NCBI GenBank assembly: GCA_016195085.1
Contig: JACQAG010000008.1
Location: 1 to 64,000, forward strand
Length of the DNA: 64,000 bases
Reading direction: 5' to 3'
DNA from: Pseudomonadota bacterium
Lineage (GTDB): Bacteria > Pseudomonadota > Alphaproteobacteria > SHVZ01
A program made the translations under genes and the position numbers. The notes beneath the pieces are model-generated. The model did not search any database. It was not told the DNA's origin and saw only the letters and a program-made list of their open reading frames with translations. Below are positions 18,849 to 27,352 of the stretch, piece by piece (position 1 is the first letter of the stretch; each line of letters opens with the position of its first letter).

Positions 18849-19886
18849 CTAGCCGGTCCATAGCTGATTCCAGGTGAAGATAGCGGGTCCACCGCCGGTG
18901 TGCACGAAGACCACGGTGTCGTCCTTGCCGAAGCGACCGTCGCGAATATGGGCGATCATGCCGGCAGCGCATTTGCCGGTGTAGACAGGGTCGAGGATGA
19001 TGCCCTCCATGCGCGCAACCAGGCGCACCGCCTCGATGCCGTCCGGGCTCGGCCTGCCGTAGCCTTCGCCCACGAATCCGTCGAAATTGACGATTTCGTC
19101 GGCGCGGATCTCGAGGTCGAGGCCGAGCGTGCGCGCGGTTTCGTTGGCGATCGCGGCGGTTCGCTTCGGCACGTCGTATTCGCGGGTCGCGGTGACGCCG
19201 TGAATGGCAAAGCCATGCCACAGCTTCCGGGCGATCTCCAGACCGGCCTGCCCCTTGCCGCTCGACGACATGTAGAGCGCGGTCGGCGTTACGGCCATGG
19301 CGTCGAGCTGCTCCAATATCTCCATCGTCGTCTCGAGATAGGCGATGGCGGACGCCACATCGAACATCGGGTTGTCGTTGAGGATGTGCGGCCGCCGTCC
19401 CTTGCGTCGGCATGCTTCCGCCAGCGAGTCGAGCATGGCCCGCTGCTCCTGCCGCGTGGCGGCGAAATGCACCTCTGCGCCGAGAAGATAATCGACCAGC
19501 AGGTTGCCCTGCACCTCGTTGGGCCGGGCGCCCTCGAGGACGAGAATGGTATCGAGCCCGAGCTTGTTGCAGGCGCCGACGGTCTGGCGCGCCGAGTTGG
19601 ACTGGAGATCGAGCCCGACGATGACGACGTCCGGCTTCTCGGCCATTGTGCGGGCAAGCCGGAACTCGAGGTTGCGCAGCTTGTTACCGCCGAATGCCAC
19701 GCCTGTCAGATCGTCGCGCTTGAAGAAGATGCGCGGTCCGCCGAGCGCCTTGGCGAGATTCGGCGCCTCCACCATGGGCGTCGGCGTGCAGGCCAGCTTG
19801 ACGCGCGGAATACGAGCGATGAGCGCGCGAATGTCGGCGAAGGACGGACTCGGCTGTTCGACGGCTCGACTTGCTACCAAGATCAT
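18849..19886 (-). CDS. PLP enzyme of the ACC deaminase / D-cysteine desulfhydrase family
   Basis: A 345-residue tryptophan-synthase-beta-fold enzyme. The PLP lysine lies in FGGNKLRN, preceded by IFFKRDDLTG; NSARQTVGA and MSSSGKGQAG (phosphate loop) follow. The family includes 1-aminocyclopropane-1-carboxylate deaminase, D-cysteine desulfhydrase and L-cysteate sulfo-lyase; sequence alone does not separate them here. It is 39 bases upstream of the substrate-binding protein gene and 127 bases downstream of the diaminopropionate ammonia-lyase. A close paralogue with a frameshift lies at 58519-59543. Confidence 0.85.
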   Translation of the reverse strand: MILVASRAVEQPSPSFADIRALIARIPRVKLACTPTPMVEAPNLAKALGGPRIFFKRDDLTGVAFGGNKLRNLEFRLARTMAEKPDVVIVGLDLQSNSARQTVGACNKLGLDTILVLEGARPNEVQGNLLVDYLLGAEVHFAATRQEQRAMLDSLAEACRRKGRRPHILNDNPMFDVASAIAYLETTMEILEQLDAMAVTPTALYMSSSGKGQAGLEIARKLWHGFAIHGVTATREYDVPKRTAAIANETARTLGLDLEIRADEIVNFDGFVGEGYGRPSPDGIEAVRLVARMEGIILDPVYTGKCAAGMIAHIRDGRFGKDDTVVFVHTGGGPAIFTWNQLWTG

Positions 19887-20013
19887 TCTCCTTCGGGACC
19901 GGGGCGGCTTCTCTCCGACGGTCCGGCCGCCGCCATCTGCGTAGTCATATTACATCCCTCGCGCGCCATCATGGCGATCCGGAATTTCACCGGAGACCGC
20001 CGGCGCTCCCGCC

Positions 20014-21234
20014 TCAGCCGACGGCCTGCGGCGACCGGCCGACGATGCGGCGATAGAGCTCGGGGTCCGTCGCCCCCTCGCTGCCGAAGACCATGACCCT
20101 GGATGCGCCATCGAGGCCGATCGCCTCGCGTGTCGGATGATCGGCGGCGGCGGCCAGCACTCCGGCGAGGCCGCCCACCCCCGCCTCGCCGCCCACGACC
20201 GGCGCGTCGCCGCCAACGCCGGCGGCCAGAAGCCGCATCGCCGCCACCGCCGCGGCATCGGGAATGATCATGAAGAATTCCGCGCCGCGCTTCAGGATGT
20301 CCCATGCCAAGAGCGACACTTCGCCGGCGGCAAGCCCGGCCATCAGCGTCTCCAAATCGCCCTCCGACTTGGTCGGACGGCCGGCAAGGGCGCTCTGGTA
20401 GAGGCAGTCGGCGCGCTCCGGCTCGACCACGATGAAGCGCGGCCGATCCTTGCCCCAGGCCTCCCACAGCTCCGCCACGACCGCGGCGGCGAGCCCGCCG
20501 ACCCCGCCCTGTAGGAAGACGTGGCTCGGCTTGATACCGGCGCCGAGCTCATCGACCGCCTCCGCCGCCATCACCGAGTAGCCCTGCATCACCATGCGCG
20601 GCACGTCGCGGTAGCCTTCATAGGAGGTGTCCGAGACCACCTGCCATCCCCGGCGCACCGCCTCCGCCGCGCAGTGATGCACCGAGTCGTCGTAGTTGCC
20701 GGCGATGCGCACCACCTCGGCGCCATAGCCGGCAATCGCCCGGCACCTTCCCTCGCTCACCGTGGCGTGGATGTAGATGACGGCGCGGCAGCCGAATTGC
20801 TGGGCACCCCAGGCGACGGAACGGCCGTGATTGCCGTCGGTGGCGCTGGTCACCACGATGTCGCCGGTCATGGCCCGGTACTGCCCGGACAGGAGCTCGG
20901 CGGCGCTCGGAATGCGACCGATCCCATCCGCGATCTTGGCGGCAAGCAGGCGATAGACGGCATAGGCGCCGCCGAGCGCCTTGAAGCTGCCGAGACCGAA
21001 GCGGCCGGCCTCGTCCTTGTACCAGAGCTCAGCGATGCCGATGGCCGCCGCCAATCCCGGGAGAGAATAGAGCGGCGTTGCCCGGTAGCCGGGCCAGGCC
21101 TCGATGATGCGGCGCGCCGCAGCCCCTTCGGCACGGTTGAGGATCGCCCGCTCCGCCTCGCCATAAGCCGAACCCGGCGCTGCCCGCGTGTTGCGGCAGA
21201 GCCCGACCGGGAATTGCTGAAGCACCCGGCTCAT
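20014..21234 (-). CDS. dpaL: Diaminopropionate ammonia-lyase
   Basis: A 406-residue fold-II PLP enzyme that would convert 2,3-diaminopropionate to pyruvate and ammonia. The PLP lysine is in FGLGSFKALGGAYAV; TSATDGNHGRSVAWGA and the glycine-rich loop LQGGVGGLAAAV are family landmarks. Its ATG overlaps the stop of a truncated GNAT reading frame (ATGA). Together with the second PLP enzyme and the peptide-type ABC transporter it suggests breakdown of a nonproteinogenic amino acid or a conjugate of one. Confidence 0.88.
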   Translation of the reverse strand: MSRVLQQFPVGLCRNTRAAPGSAYGEAERAILNRAEGAAARRIIEAWPGYRATPLYSLPGLAAAIGIAELWYKDEAGRFGLGSFKALGGAYAVYRLLAAKIADGIGRIPSAAELLSGQYRAMTGDIVVTSATDGNHGRSVAWGAQQFGCRAVIYIHATVSEGRCRAIAGYGAEVVRIAGNYDDSVHHCAAEAVRRGWQVVSDTSYEGYRDVPRMVMQGYSVMAAEAVDELGAGIKPSHVFLQGGVGGLAAAVVAELWEAWGKDRPRFIVVEPERADCLYQSALAGRPTKSEGDLETLMAGLAAGEVSLLAWDILKRGAEFFMIIPDAAAVAAMRLLAAGVGGDAPVVGGEAGVGGLAGVLAAAADHPTREAIGLDGASRVMVFGSEGATDPELYRRIVGRSPQAVG

Positions 21235-21362
21235 GGGAGCGCGCTATCGCCGTCATAGAGGTAGGGCCATTCGCGGAACACCTCGATCCGGAGCCGTGCC
21301 AGATCGGCAATGCGGCGCTCGAGTTCCGTCCCGGTCACGCGCTCGACGGTGATGCCGGTCAA
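21231..21362 (-). pseudogene. Truncated GNAT N-acetyltransferase, N-terminal 43 codons
   Basis: Reading left from TTG at 21362 (overlapping the SnoaL stop as TTGA) gives a 43-residue frame containing RIADLARLRIEVFREW then PYLYDGD, the conserved N-terminus of a GNAT acetyltransferase family. It stops after SALP at a TGA that overlaps the ATG of dpaL. The acetyl-CoA-binding part is missing, so this is a remnant. The break falls exactly at the start of the catabolic operon. Confidence 0.7.
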
Positions 21363-21763
21363 GCGATCTGACGCAACCATTCCTGCAGATTGTAGTAGTT
21401 GGCGATGCGGGCGATACGGCCCTTGGCCAGATCGAAGAAGGCGCCGCCGGGCAAGCGATAGGTCTGCCCCCTTGCCGGCGGCAAGCCGGTATCGGTCGCG
21501 ACATAGGCGCCGCTCACCACGTACTCAACGCCCACGTGCCTGCCCTTGGGCTCGGTCATGACCACGAGCTCCCCCACCTGTTCGCGATAGGAGCGGGCCA
21601 TGCGCTCGAGAAAGCGCCGGAAGGCATCGCGCCCGATCTCGCGGCCGCCCTGGTTGATGTCGTGGGCCACGTCCTCGGCCATCAGCCCAATCATGCCGTC
21701 CCAGTCGCCGGCATTGAAGCGGTTGTAGTATTGACGAATCAATGTCGCGGCCGCGTCCGCCAT
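21359..21763 (-). CDS. SnoaL-like (NTF2-fold) ketosteroid-isomerase-related protein
   Basis: A 134-residue single-domain protein. The pattern LIRQYYNRFNAGDWDGMIGLMAEDVAHDIN at the start and ARGQTYRLPGGAFF, IARIANYYNLQEWL later fit the NTF2-like SnoaL family; enzymatic role unknown. In relatives that I recall it is followed by a GNAT acetyltransferase, which here is truncated (21231-21362). It heads the leftward operon. Confidence 0.82.
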   Translation of the reverse strand: MADAAATLIRQYYNRFNAGDWDGMIGLMAEDVAHDINQGGREIGRDAFRRFLERMARSYREQVGELVVMTEPKGRHVGVEYVVSGAYVATDTGLPPARGQTYRLPGGAFFDLAKGRIARIANYYNLQEWLRQIA

Positions 21764-21925
21764 GACGATCCTCTGCTGCGAGTTCCAGATAGACGCATTC
21801 CGGCATCGAAGCCAAGGCCGAATAAGTCTTTACCCGCGGTCTTTCACGCGGTGCCGCATGCTTAGAGTGCAGGCCGGGCCTTTAGTGTAGGCGAGAGCTA
21901 CATCCGTGACCCAATCATAACCTTA

Positions 21926-22483
21926 TCAGCGCTGATCCATACCCACACGCCATTGACTGATGAATTCAAGACAATCGTGGGTAACTGTTTGAAGATCACC
22001 ACGCGCATCGATGATCGCATCCGCTACCGCCGGAAGGGAACCTTGCAGCTCCGCCTCGACGCGATGTGCATCAGCCCTTACGAAATCACTGCTGCCACCT
22101 GCGCGAGCTTCTACTCGCTTCAACCTCTGGGTATCGTCGGCCGCCAAAAAGATAAGCTTCACTATTGAAGGTGCGGCCATCGCAACAAGGATGTTTTGGA
22201 CACTGACATGCCGGATGCCATCGACAAGAAGGTATTCTCCTGGTCTGAAGTGACCGCTATCAAGAACAGCGCGGCAGAATGGTTCGCTGCCTGTGGCGAC
22301 TAGCGCCTGACCAAGATCCTGTAACGCCTCACGGGATTCTGGGTTCTGACCACGCCTCACGAGTTCAGCACGAAGATAGTCGCCGAAGCTTACGCGAGGC
22401 CACTCGAGCATCTCAGCCAAGGTCTGGCTAACAGACGATTTGCCGCTACCAATGCGCCCTGCGAAAGAGACCACTAGCCCCAT
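21926..22483 (-). CDS. P-loop nucleoside/nucleotide kinase-like protein
   Basis: A 185-residue P-loop protein from ATG 22483, which overlaps the stop of the ASCH-like gene as TAATG, so translation is probably coupled. Walker A is GRIGSGKSS (residues about 9-17). The segment FGDYLRAELVRRG after it resembles the nucleotide-binding region of adenylate/cytidylate or dephospho-CoA kinase-type enzymes; VDGIRHVSV could include the Walker B-like aspartate, and RLKRVEAR a lid arginine region. Exact substrate unknown. Last gene of the seven-gene island operon. Confidence 0.75.
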   Translation of the reverse strand: MGLVVSFAGRIGSGKSSVSQTLAEMLEWPRVSFGDYLRAELVRRGQNPESREALQDLGQALVATGSEPFCRAVLDSGHFRPGEYLLVDGIRHVSVQNILVAMAAPSIVKLIFLAADDTQRLKRVEARAGGSSDFVRADAHRVEAELQGSLPAVADAIIDARGDLQTVTHDCLEFISQWRVGMDQR

Positions 22484-22983
22484 TAGAACCGAAATGCTGA
22501 TTGACGAGAACGTAACGACACCCATCCGCGTCGATCTCTTTTGCGCCATTCAAGTGGATCTATCGTGGCGGTCTCCGCAAGTTCTATTAGCGTCACATAT
22601 GTAGCATCGCGTTGAGTTTCCCAGAACGCATCATCAGCGCATATCATATCGCCATATCGTTTTCTGATTTGCTCGAACTGCCCGTCCGAGAGGTCATGAA
22701 ACCACGCGCGTTTTGCGAGCGTAAGGCCCCGCACAGGGCCAGAAATTTCCTTAACGAGAATGACATCACCTTCCGCCACCTCACCGAATGGTGCGCAGCG
22801 CCTTCGACTGAATCGTGACTCCACAGTCTTTCGGCCGCTCAAAACCAGGGATAGGAACGGCTCTGCAAACACTGCGAGATGTATGCCAACTGGGCTCCCG
22901 GGTAGGGATATCGTATGCAAGTAGCTTAACCAGAAGCTATGCTTGACGACCCGACCCAAGAGTTCGTTGATTCCGGCTGCCAC
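22483..22983 (-). CDS. ASCH/PUA-like domain protein
   Basis: A protein of up to 166 residues. The core from about residue 33 reads GIHLAVFAEPFLSLVLSGRK, then TVESRFSRRR, GDVILVKEISGPVRG and a C-terminal ATYVTLIEL strand, matching the ASCH fold (GxKxxExR motif) that binds RNA or modified nucleotides. The only ATG (22983) lies 58 bases inside the upstream methyltransferase-like gene; a TTG nearer the domain is possible. The C-terminus ends at the kinase start. Confidence 0.7.
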   Translation of the reverse strand: MAAGINELLGRVVKHSFWLSYLHTISLPGSPVGIHLAVFAEPFLSLVLSGRKTVESRFSRRRCAPFGEVAEGDVILVKEISGPVRGLTLAKRAWFHDLSDGQFEQIRKRYGDMICADDAFWETQRDATYVTLIELAETATIDPLEWRKRDRRGWVSLRSRQSAFRF

Positions 22984-24263
22984 TTTTCGCTCCGTCCAGC
23001 GCTGTTTCCAAATCGACTGGATCGCTCCTCTGACGACTCCAGACGGGCGAGAGAGCGCAAATAATCCTTCAGCCGCCTCACCTCATCACGCTCCTCAATC
23101 GTGGCCCAAAGGAGCGGGAGAGTGCCAGAGTCTTCTTCGTTGCTAGAGAGAGCTAAAGCCACTGTGATGACCAATTCCGGATTGTTAGTGGCGAAGATCC
23201 GATTTCCCGAAGTCCACAGCTGGGCTCGCTTCCGGCGGGGATCTTTGCGACTGACCGTAGGCAAAATATCGCCATCGACAAGCGAAATAATAGGGCATCC
23301 GCTCTGCAAAGGGACACTGCGACGACGTACGTATAGACGCATCCGACCAATCATCACTTCGTACCAGTAGTTCCTTTGGTCGCTGGCTGTTGGTACAGCG
23401 CGGCTCAGTGTTTCGGCCTTTCGGAAGACCACAAGATCACCACGACGCCACGAGTGTGGGGCTTGTAAGCCTGCAGCTGCGAGGGCATTCGCCTCAAAAA
23501 ACGGCGTTTCATAGGTGAGAGCAAAAGTGCGTGTATCGAGATGCACGAGGCCGATGTGCGCCGCAAATGTCATTACCTTGGCCCGGTCATCTGCTGCTTT
23601 TGATCGCGCTCCTTCGGGAGGCAAGCTGATAAGGACATACCCTCCTATGCGACATGCGGCCACTGCAGAAGCCAACATCGGCCGGACGTAGTCGAGGTAC
23701 CATGGAGGATCAAGGATGATGACCGAGGCGGTATTGCAGTAGGACATCGCGGGATTGCAAAACTCAATCGTTAGAGGAGCGCCGCTGGCCTGGTTGAGTG
23801 CCGTTAGACGATGCGTCACCGTGTTGGGTTCGCCAAGGAATATCACGGGCCTTTGGAGGGGCCGAGATAGTGCTTCGATTGCTACGCCGGGTGTACCGAA
23901 CAGCAATATAGGTTGCCCCACCTCGCAAATGTCGTCGGCCAGGTCGAGTAACAAGCGCGCGGCATCCGGCGTGAACCGCCATTCATAGTTTATAGGATGC
24001 GGTAGCGGCAGCAACGAACGAGGGCGCGGCGTGAGTATTGGTTGGATGTGGGCCTCGCGCTCGATTGCGCGGGCTGTGTGAGCTGCGATTTGACCCCGCG
24101 CGGCAAGGCGCCTAACTGCGTCGAGCGCGATCGTGGGATACACTGACGGCAGGCGTTCCAAGAGATGGGCGTAGCTGGTGTAGCCTGCGCTCAACTGTGC
24201 AGCGACCCAAGTCTCAACCATTCTCTCGAAGACCAGAGATCCCTGATTCATCGCTCTGGCCAT
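22926..24263 (-). CDS. DPPW-motif methyltransferase-like protein
   Basis: A 445-residue protein that I do not recognise as a named family. Residues about 115-215 look like a Rossmann methyltransferase core: PILLFGTPGVAIEAL, PVIFLGEPN, then VIILDPPWYLDYV, where DPPW(Y) (185-189) is the catalytic signature of amino-group (N6-adenine-type) SAM methyltransferases, and CRIGGYVLISLPPEG. The N-terminal 110 residues are helical, and about 230 C-terminal residues are unassigned. The order of motifs suggests a circularly permuted or divergent group. It starts 5 bases after the radical SAM gene. Confidence 0.65.
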   Translation of the reverse strand: MARAMNQGSLVFERMVETWVAAQLSAGYTSYAHLLERLPSVYPTIALDAVRRLAARGQIAAHTARAIEREAHIQPILTPRPRSLLPLPHPINYEWRFTPDAARLLLDLADDICEVGQPILLFGTPGVAIEALSRPLQRPVIFLGEPNTVTHRLTALNQASGAPLTIEFCNPAMSYCNTASVIILDPPWYLDYVRPMLASAVAACRIGGYVLISLPPEGARSKAADDRAKVMTFAAHIGLVHLDTRTFALTYETPFFEANALAAAGLQAPHSWRRGDLVVFRKAETLSRAVPTASDQRNYWYEVMIGRMRLYVRRRSVPLQSGCPIISLVDGDILPTVSRKDPRRKRAQLWTSGNRIFATNNPELVITVALALSSNEEDSGTLPLLWATIEERDEVRRLKDYLRSLARLESSEERSSRFGNSAGRSEKWQPESTNSWVGSSSIASG

Positions 24264-24268
24264 TAGTG

Positions 24269-25291
24269 CTACTGAACTCCGGTGATAGGCACGTTGGCGA
24301 CGTCTAACGCGCGGGCGGTGGGTTCAAAGCGACGATCAAGTTCGGATTCCCAGGCAGCAATCGCTTCCTCTTGAACGGCAAGACTTCGCTCTCGGTCAGC
24401 TGTGAGGCGGCTGTTAACTGGCGAGAAGACCCTGATCTGCAATGGCGTGACGCGAAGCGGAAGGTTCGGGTTTAGGTTTTGAAGTCGATCGACGAAATTA
24501 GCGACGCTCGCCGCCACTCCTTCAGAGTAGGGTGATGTCAGCGTGACATAGCCATAGAGGTCGATGTCTAACGTCAACAGCCGACGCATAATCACAAACT
24601 GATTATCAAAGTCCTCCTCTGCGGCTCGTGTGTTGAACGCGAATGAACGCGCGTCATAGCCCTTAAAACAACAAACTCGGCCATAATTTTTGTATTCTTG
24701 CATGATATCGAGCTGTGTTTGGTCGAGTTTGTCGAACAAATATGTTGTGCTGAGGTTGTCGTCAGTCCACAGGTAGGTAGTCTGGTCGAGCCCAACATTC
24801 TTCAGCGCACTCATCATCCATGGCGTCCACTCAGGGATGAGATCGGGTGATCCACCAGACAAGTCAATGATTCGCGGTCGATCAGGTTCAGCCTGGTACA
24901 TGCTGACGAGCTCTTCCGGTGTCAGCCAAGCCGAAAGAGACTGATTCGCACTGAGAAGGTTGTAGGGCACGAAGCAATACCAGCAACGCCATGCACAGGC
25001 CGCATTCTGAAATACCTGGGCGCGCATCATTTGTGGGGGCGGATTTATACCCAGGGCCTTGCTCGCAGGAACTATCGGCAATGGATTGATTGGCCAACCC
25101 GAAGATGTCGTTTGCTTGAAATGGCGAACGCGACCGTAACCTCTGCAGTTAGTCGGGGCGCTCAGATCTACTTCTTGCTCGGAGCCTGCCAATCGGGAGA
25201 CCAGAAGGCGCCGTCCCGCTACGTCAATGGCACGCGCGCGTAAAGTCTCGGAAAGCTTCGCCGTATCGATTGGCTTAGTGAGGGCGCTCAT
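24269..25291 (-). CDS. Radical SAM enzyme, unassigned subfamily
   Basis: A 340-residue protein with a canonical CX3CX2C cluster motif: cysteines at residues 99, 103 and 106 in CAWRCWYCF, for a 4Fe-4S cluster that cleaves SAM. GGSPD (146-150) corresponds to the glycine motif that contacts SAM. A further region with YLWTDDNLST and CCFKGYDARSF continues the TIM-barrel. About 95 residues precede the cluster motif, with NCRGYGRVRHFKQ. No SPASM-type extra cluster is obvious. Its start overlaps the stop of the zinc-ribbon gene (ATGA). Confidence 0.8.
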   Translation of the reverse strand: MSALTKPIDTAKLSETLRARAIDVAGRRLLVSRLAGSEQEVDLSAPTNCRGYGRVRHFKQTTSSGWPINPLPIVPASKALGINPPPQMMRAQVFQNAACAWRCWYCFVPYNLLSANQSLSAWLTPEELVSMYQAEPDRPRIIDLSGGSPDLIPEWTPWMMSALKNVGLDQTTYLWTDDNLSTTYLFDKLDQTQLDIMQEYKNYGRVCCFKGYDARSFAFNTRAAEEDFDNQFVIMRRLLTLDIDLYGYVTLTSPYSEGVAASVANFVDRLQNLNPNLPLRVTPLQIRVFSPVNSRLTADRERSLAVQEEAIAAWESELDRRFEPTARALDVANVPITGVQ

Positions 25292-25896
25292 CGGGGTATC
25301 GCGCCTGCATCGGGCAGTTGTGCATGTTGACGTCGTGGAACCTTGATTGGATCATCCAAGAGATCGGGGACTCGCTCATCGAGGAAGAGATCAATCAGCT
25401 TGGCGCAGTACTCAAATTCCTCCCGCGTTAGCGATCGCCCTTTAGGGATTGAGTGCCAGTATTCTAAGCAGGTACGACAGCAGCAGGCGGTGGCGTGTTG
25501 GGCGTAATAAATAGCATTGCCATGCAGCGGCGTTTGGCGTCCGTCTCGTGGCGGGTTGGCCGACGCGAGATATTTCGCTAGGCGGTCACGTGCTGCAACC
25601 TTCAGTTTGATCCGCCCCTTGCGTTGTGCATGACGAATTGCCGTTTCGTCGATCTCTTTGTGGAAGAAGTGATGGCGGATTAGCTCGTGTTGAAGCGCTC
25701 GGAAGGTGTGCTGTGCATCCCTAAGATCACGCAAATGTACGCGCTGCCAATTAATAAGATCTGCCCCACAAGCTCTACATCTGCCCCGCTCCTCGGATGT
25801 CATCCTTTTGAGCTGCTTGAAACAATGTAAGCCGTTGTCACAATCGGTTGATGTGCACTTGATCTCAAGCGGGGGAGGTTTTTGAAAGCCAGTCAT
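25288..25896 (-). CDS. Cys-rich zinc-ribbon protein with DUF4186-like C-terminus
   Basis: A 202-residue protein. Cys14, Cys19, Cys25, Cys40 and Cys43 could make an N-terminal zinc ribbon. Residues 121-155 (QTPLHGNAIYYAQHATACCC then RTCLEYWHSIPKGR) match what I recall of DUF4186, a small family with an unknown role. The end (VPRRQHAQLPDAG) overlaps the radical SAM start by 4 bases. The tight link suggests the two proteins act together, for example as substrate adaptor and enzyme. Confidence 0.65.
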   Translation of the reverse strand: MTGFQKPPPLEIKCTSTDCDNGLHCFKQLKRMTSEERGRCRACGADLINWQRVHLRDLRDAQHTFRALQHELIRHHFFHKEIDETAIRHAQRKGRIKLKVAARDRLAKYLASANPPRDGRQTPLHGNAIYYAQHATACCCRTCLEYWHSIPKGRSLTREEFEYCAKLIDLFLDERVPDLLDDPIKVPRRQHAQLPDAGAIPR

Positions 25897-25903
25897 GGCA
25901 CCC

Positions 25904-27352
25904 TCAGTGCAAGGAGCGTTCGAGAAGTTGACGATCTAAGTCGCTATCGATCGCGAAGGGAAAGCGTTCAAAAAAGACATCACGGGCGATGGTCCATGGA
26001 TCTGTATCGCCAGTCTGGAGATTAGCGGCAGCACCCCACCAATTGATGTTCTGCCAGGAAAGGCGGAACGCCAGATAATTGGCGAGTGCTCCGATGTCGA
26101 CGCCCTCGCGTTTGGCGACAGTAGGGACAACACGCTTAAGACGCTCCACGGAGTTCCGTGCCGCGGCTACGCAAGCCTGCGCCAATTCTTCCGCTCGACC
26201 ATCCAACACCACGTCACCAGCGAATTGGCTGGCTGCAACCTCTTCATCAGATTTGCGACGCTCGGGCGAAGTTTCGTCGGCTTCGATAACTTCCATCGTC
26301 TCCGCCTCAGGCCGCTGCGCAGCGTGGAATAGCTCGTGGAGTAGATCGAATAGCCAGCGCGCTTCATGCTTGGAGGATTGCTTCAAGACGACAACATTGC
26401 GTCCCTGATAGCGCCAGCAGGCGCCATGGAACGTCCCCCGGTTCTTAAGCGGCAGCACTGGCACCCCGATATCCCAGGCGTAGCGTAAGGTTGAGCTGAG
26501 TGTCAGGACAGCATAGCGCTCGACAATTGCGTACCGCATTGTGCGGGCTGCAGTCGGAATAAGCGTCTTCGGCAGATTGCTCGAACCCTTGAGAACTACG
26601 ACAGAAAGATAATTCGCGTACGCCGCATAAAGGGTTGTATCGGCCAGGTTACGACCGGCCGGAATCTTGAACCGCGCCTCTGCGGCTGCGAATCGGGGCG
26701 CGGCCAACGGCTGTGCACCGAAGAGGTTATCAGGAGTCCATCCGAACACGCGCCCAAGTGCCGCCGTCGCTTTCGCCGACAATGCTCCATCGTCCTCAGT
26801 GGGCACCTCTCCCGCAGCTCGAGCCGCATCGATGGACGACAATAGGTGCGTGACCAGAAAATCACGATCAAGGCCGACCTGCCGGAGTTTGCTTACGAGA
26901 CCATTGAAACTGTCGGGAGCAACCGGAAGAAGAATGTCATTTCTAATGCGTACACCGATAGCATCCGCGACTTTGCGCAGTCTCTCAAAGCTCGTCGAGG
27001 CGTAGCGCTCGGCCTCATATCGCTGAATCTGCTGTTCCTTCATCCCGAGACGGTCAGCCAAGGCTTTTTGGCTGAGACCGGCGACAATTCGAGCCTTGAT
27101 TAGGCCCTCCGCCAGTTCATCAAACGAGTTAATGGAAATGACGGCCATATCCGCTGCCTTTAACCGTTCATACTCCGACAGTTCGGCACGCAGATCTTCG
27201 AGTTGACTCTCAAGAGCTTCTCGTTCTGCTTGAATCAGACGCGGATGGACGCCTTCCCTCGCGCCACCTTCCGCAGCGAGGTCGGCGAGGGCGCGACGAA
27301 AGTTGTCGGCTTCAGCTCTGGTGATCTTGTACTGACGTTCGTTGGTGATCAT
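25904..27352 (-). CDS. XRE helix-turn-helix / ImmA-IrrE-type metalloprotease
   Basis: A 482-residue protein. Residues about 10-68 form a charged coiled coil; about 83-135 an XRE helix-turn-helix (AGLSQKALADRLGMKEQQIQ then RYEAERY); a zinc-protease motif, HELFH, lies at residues 339-343 in LFDLLHELFHAAQRPE, as in ImmA/IrrE proteins that cleave repressors or antitoxins. The end has an EEVAASQFAGD segment typical of such HTH-ImmA fusions. It overlaps the DUF6932-like start/stop by 4 bases and probably regulates the island operon. Confidence 0.85.
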   Translation of the reverse strand: MITNERQYKITRAEADNFRRALADLAAEGGAREGVHPRLIQAEREALESQLEDLRAELSEYERLKAADMAVISINSFDELAEGLIKARIVAGLSQKALADRLGMKEQQIQRYEAERYASTSFERLRKVADAIGVRIRNDILLPVAPDSFNGLVSKLRQVGLDRDFLVTHLLSSIDAARAAGEVPTEDDGALSAKATAALGRVFGWTPDNLFGAQPLAAPRFAAAEARFKIPAGRNLADTTLYAAYANYLSVVVLKGSSNLPKTLIPTAARTMRYAIVERYAVLTLSSTLRYAWDIGVPVLPLKNRGTFHGACWRYQGRNVVVLKQSSKHEARWLFDLLHELFHAAQRPEAETMEVIEADETSPERRKSDEEVAASQFAGDVVLDGRAEELAQACVAAARNSVERLKRVVPTVAKREGVDIGALANYLAFRLSWQNINWWGAAANLQTGDTDPWTIARDVFFERFPFAIDSDLDRQLLERSLH

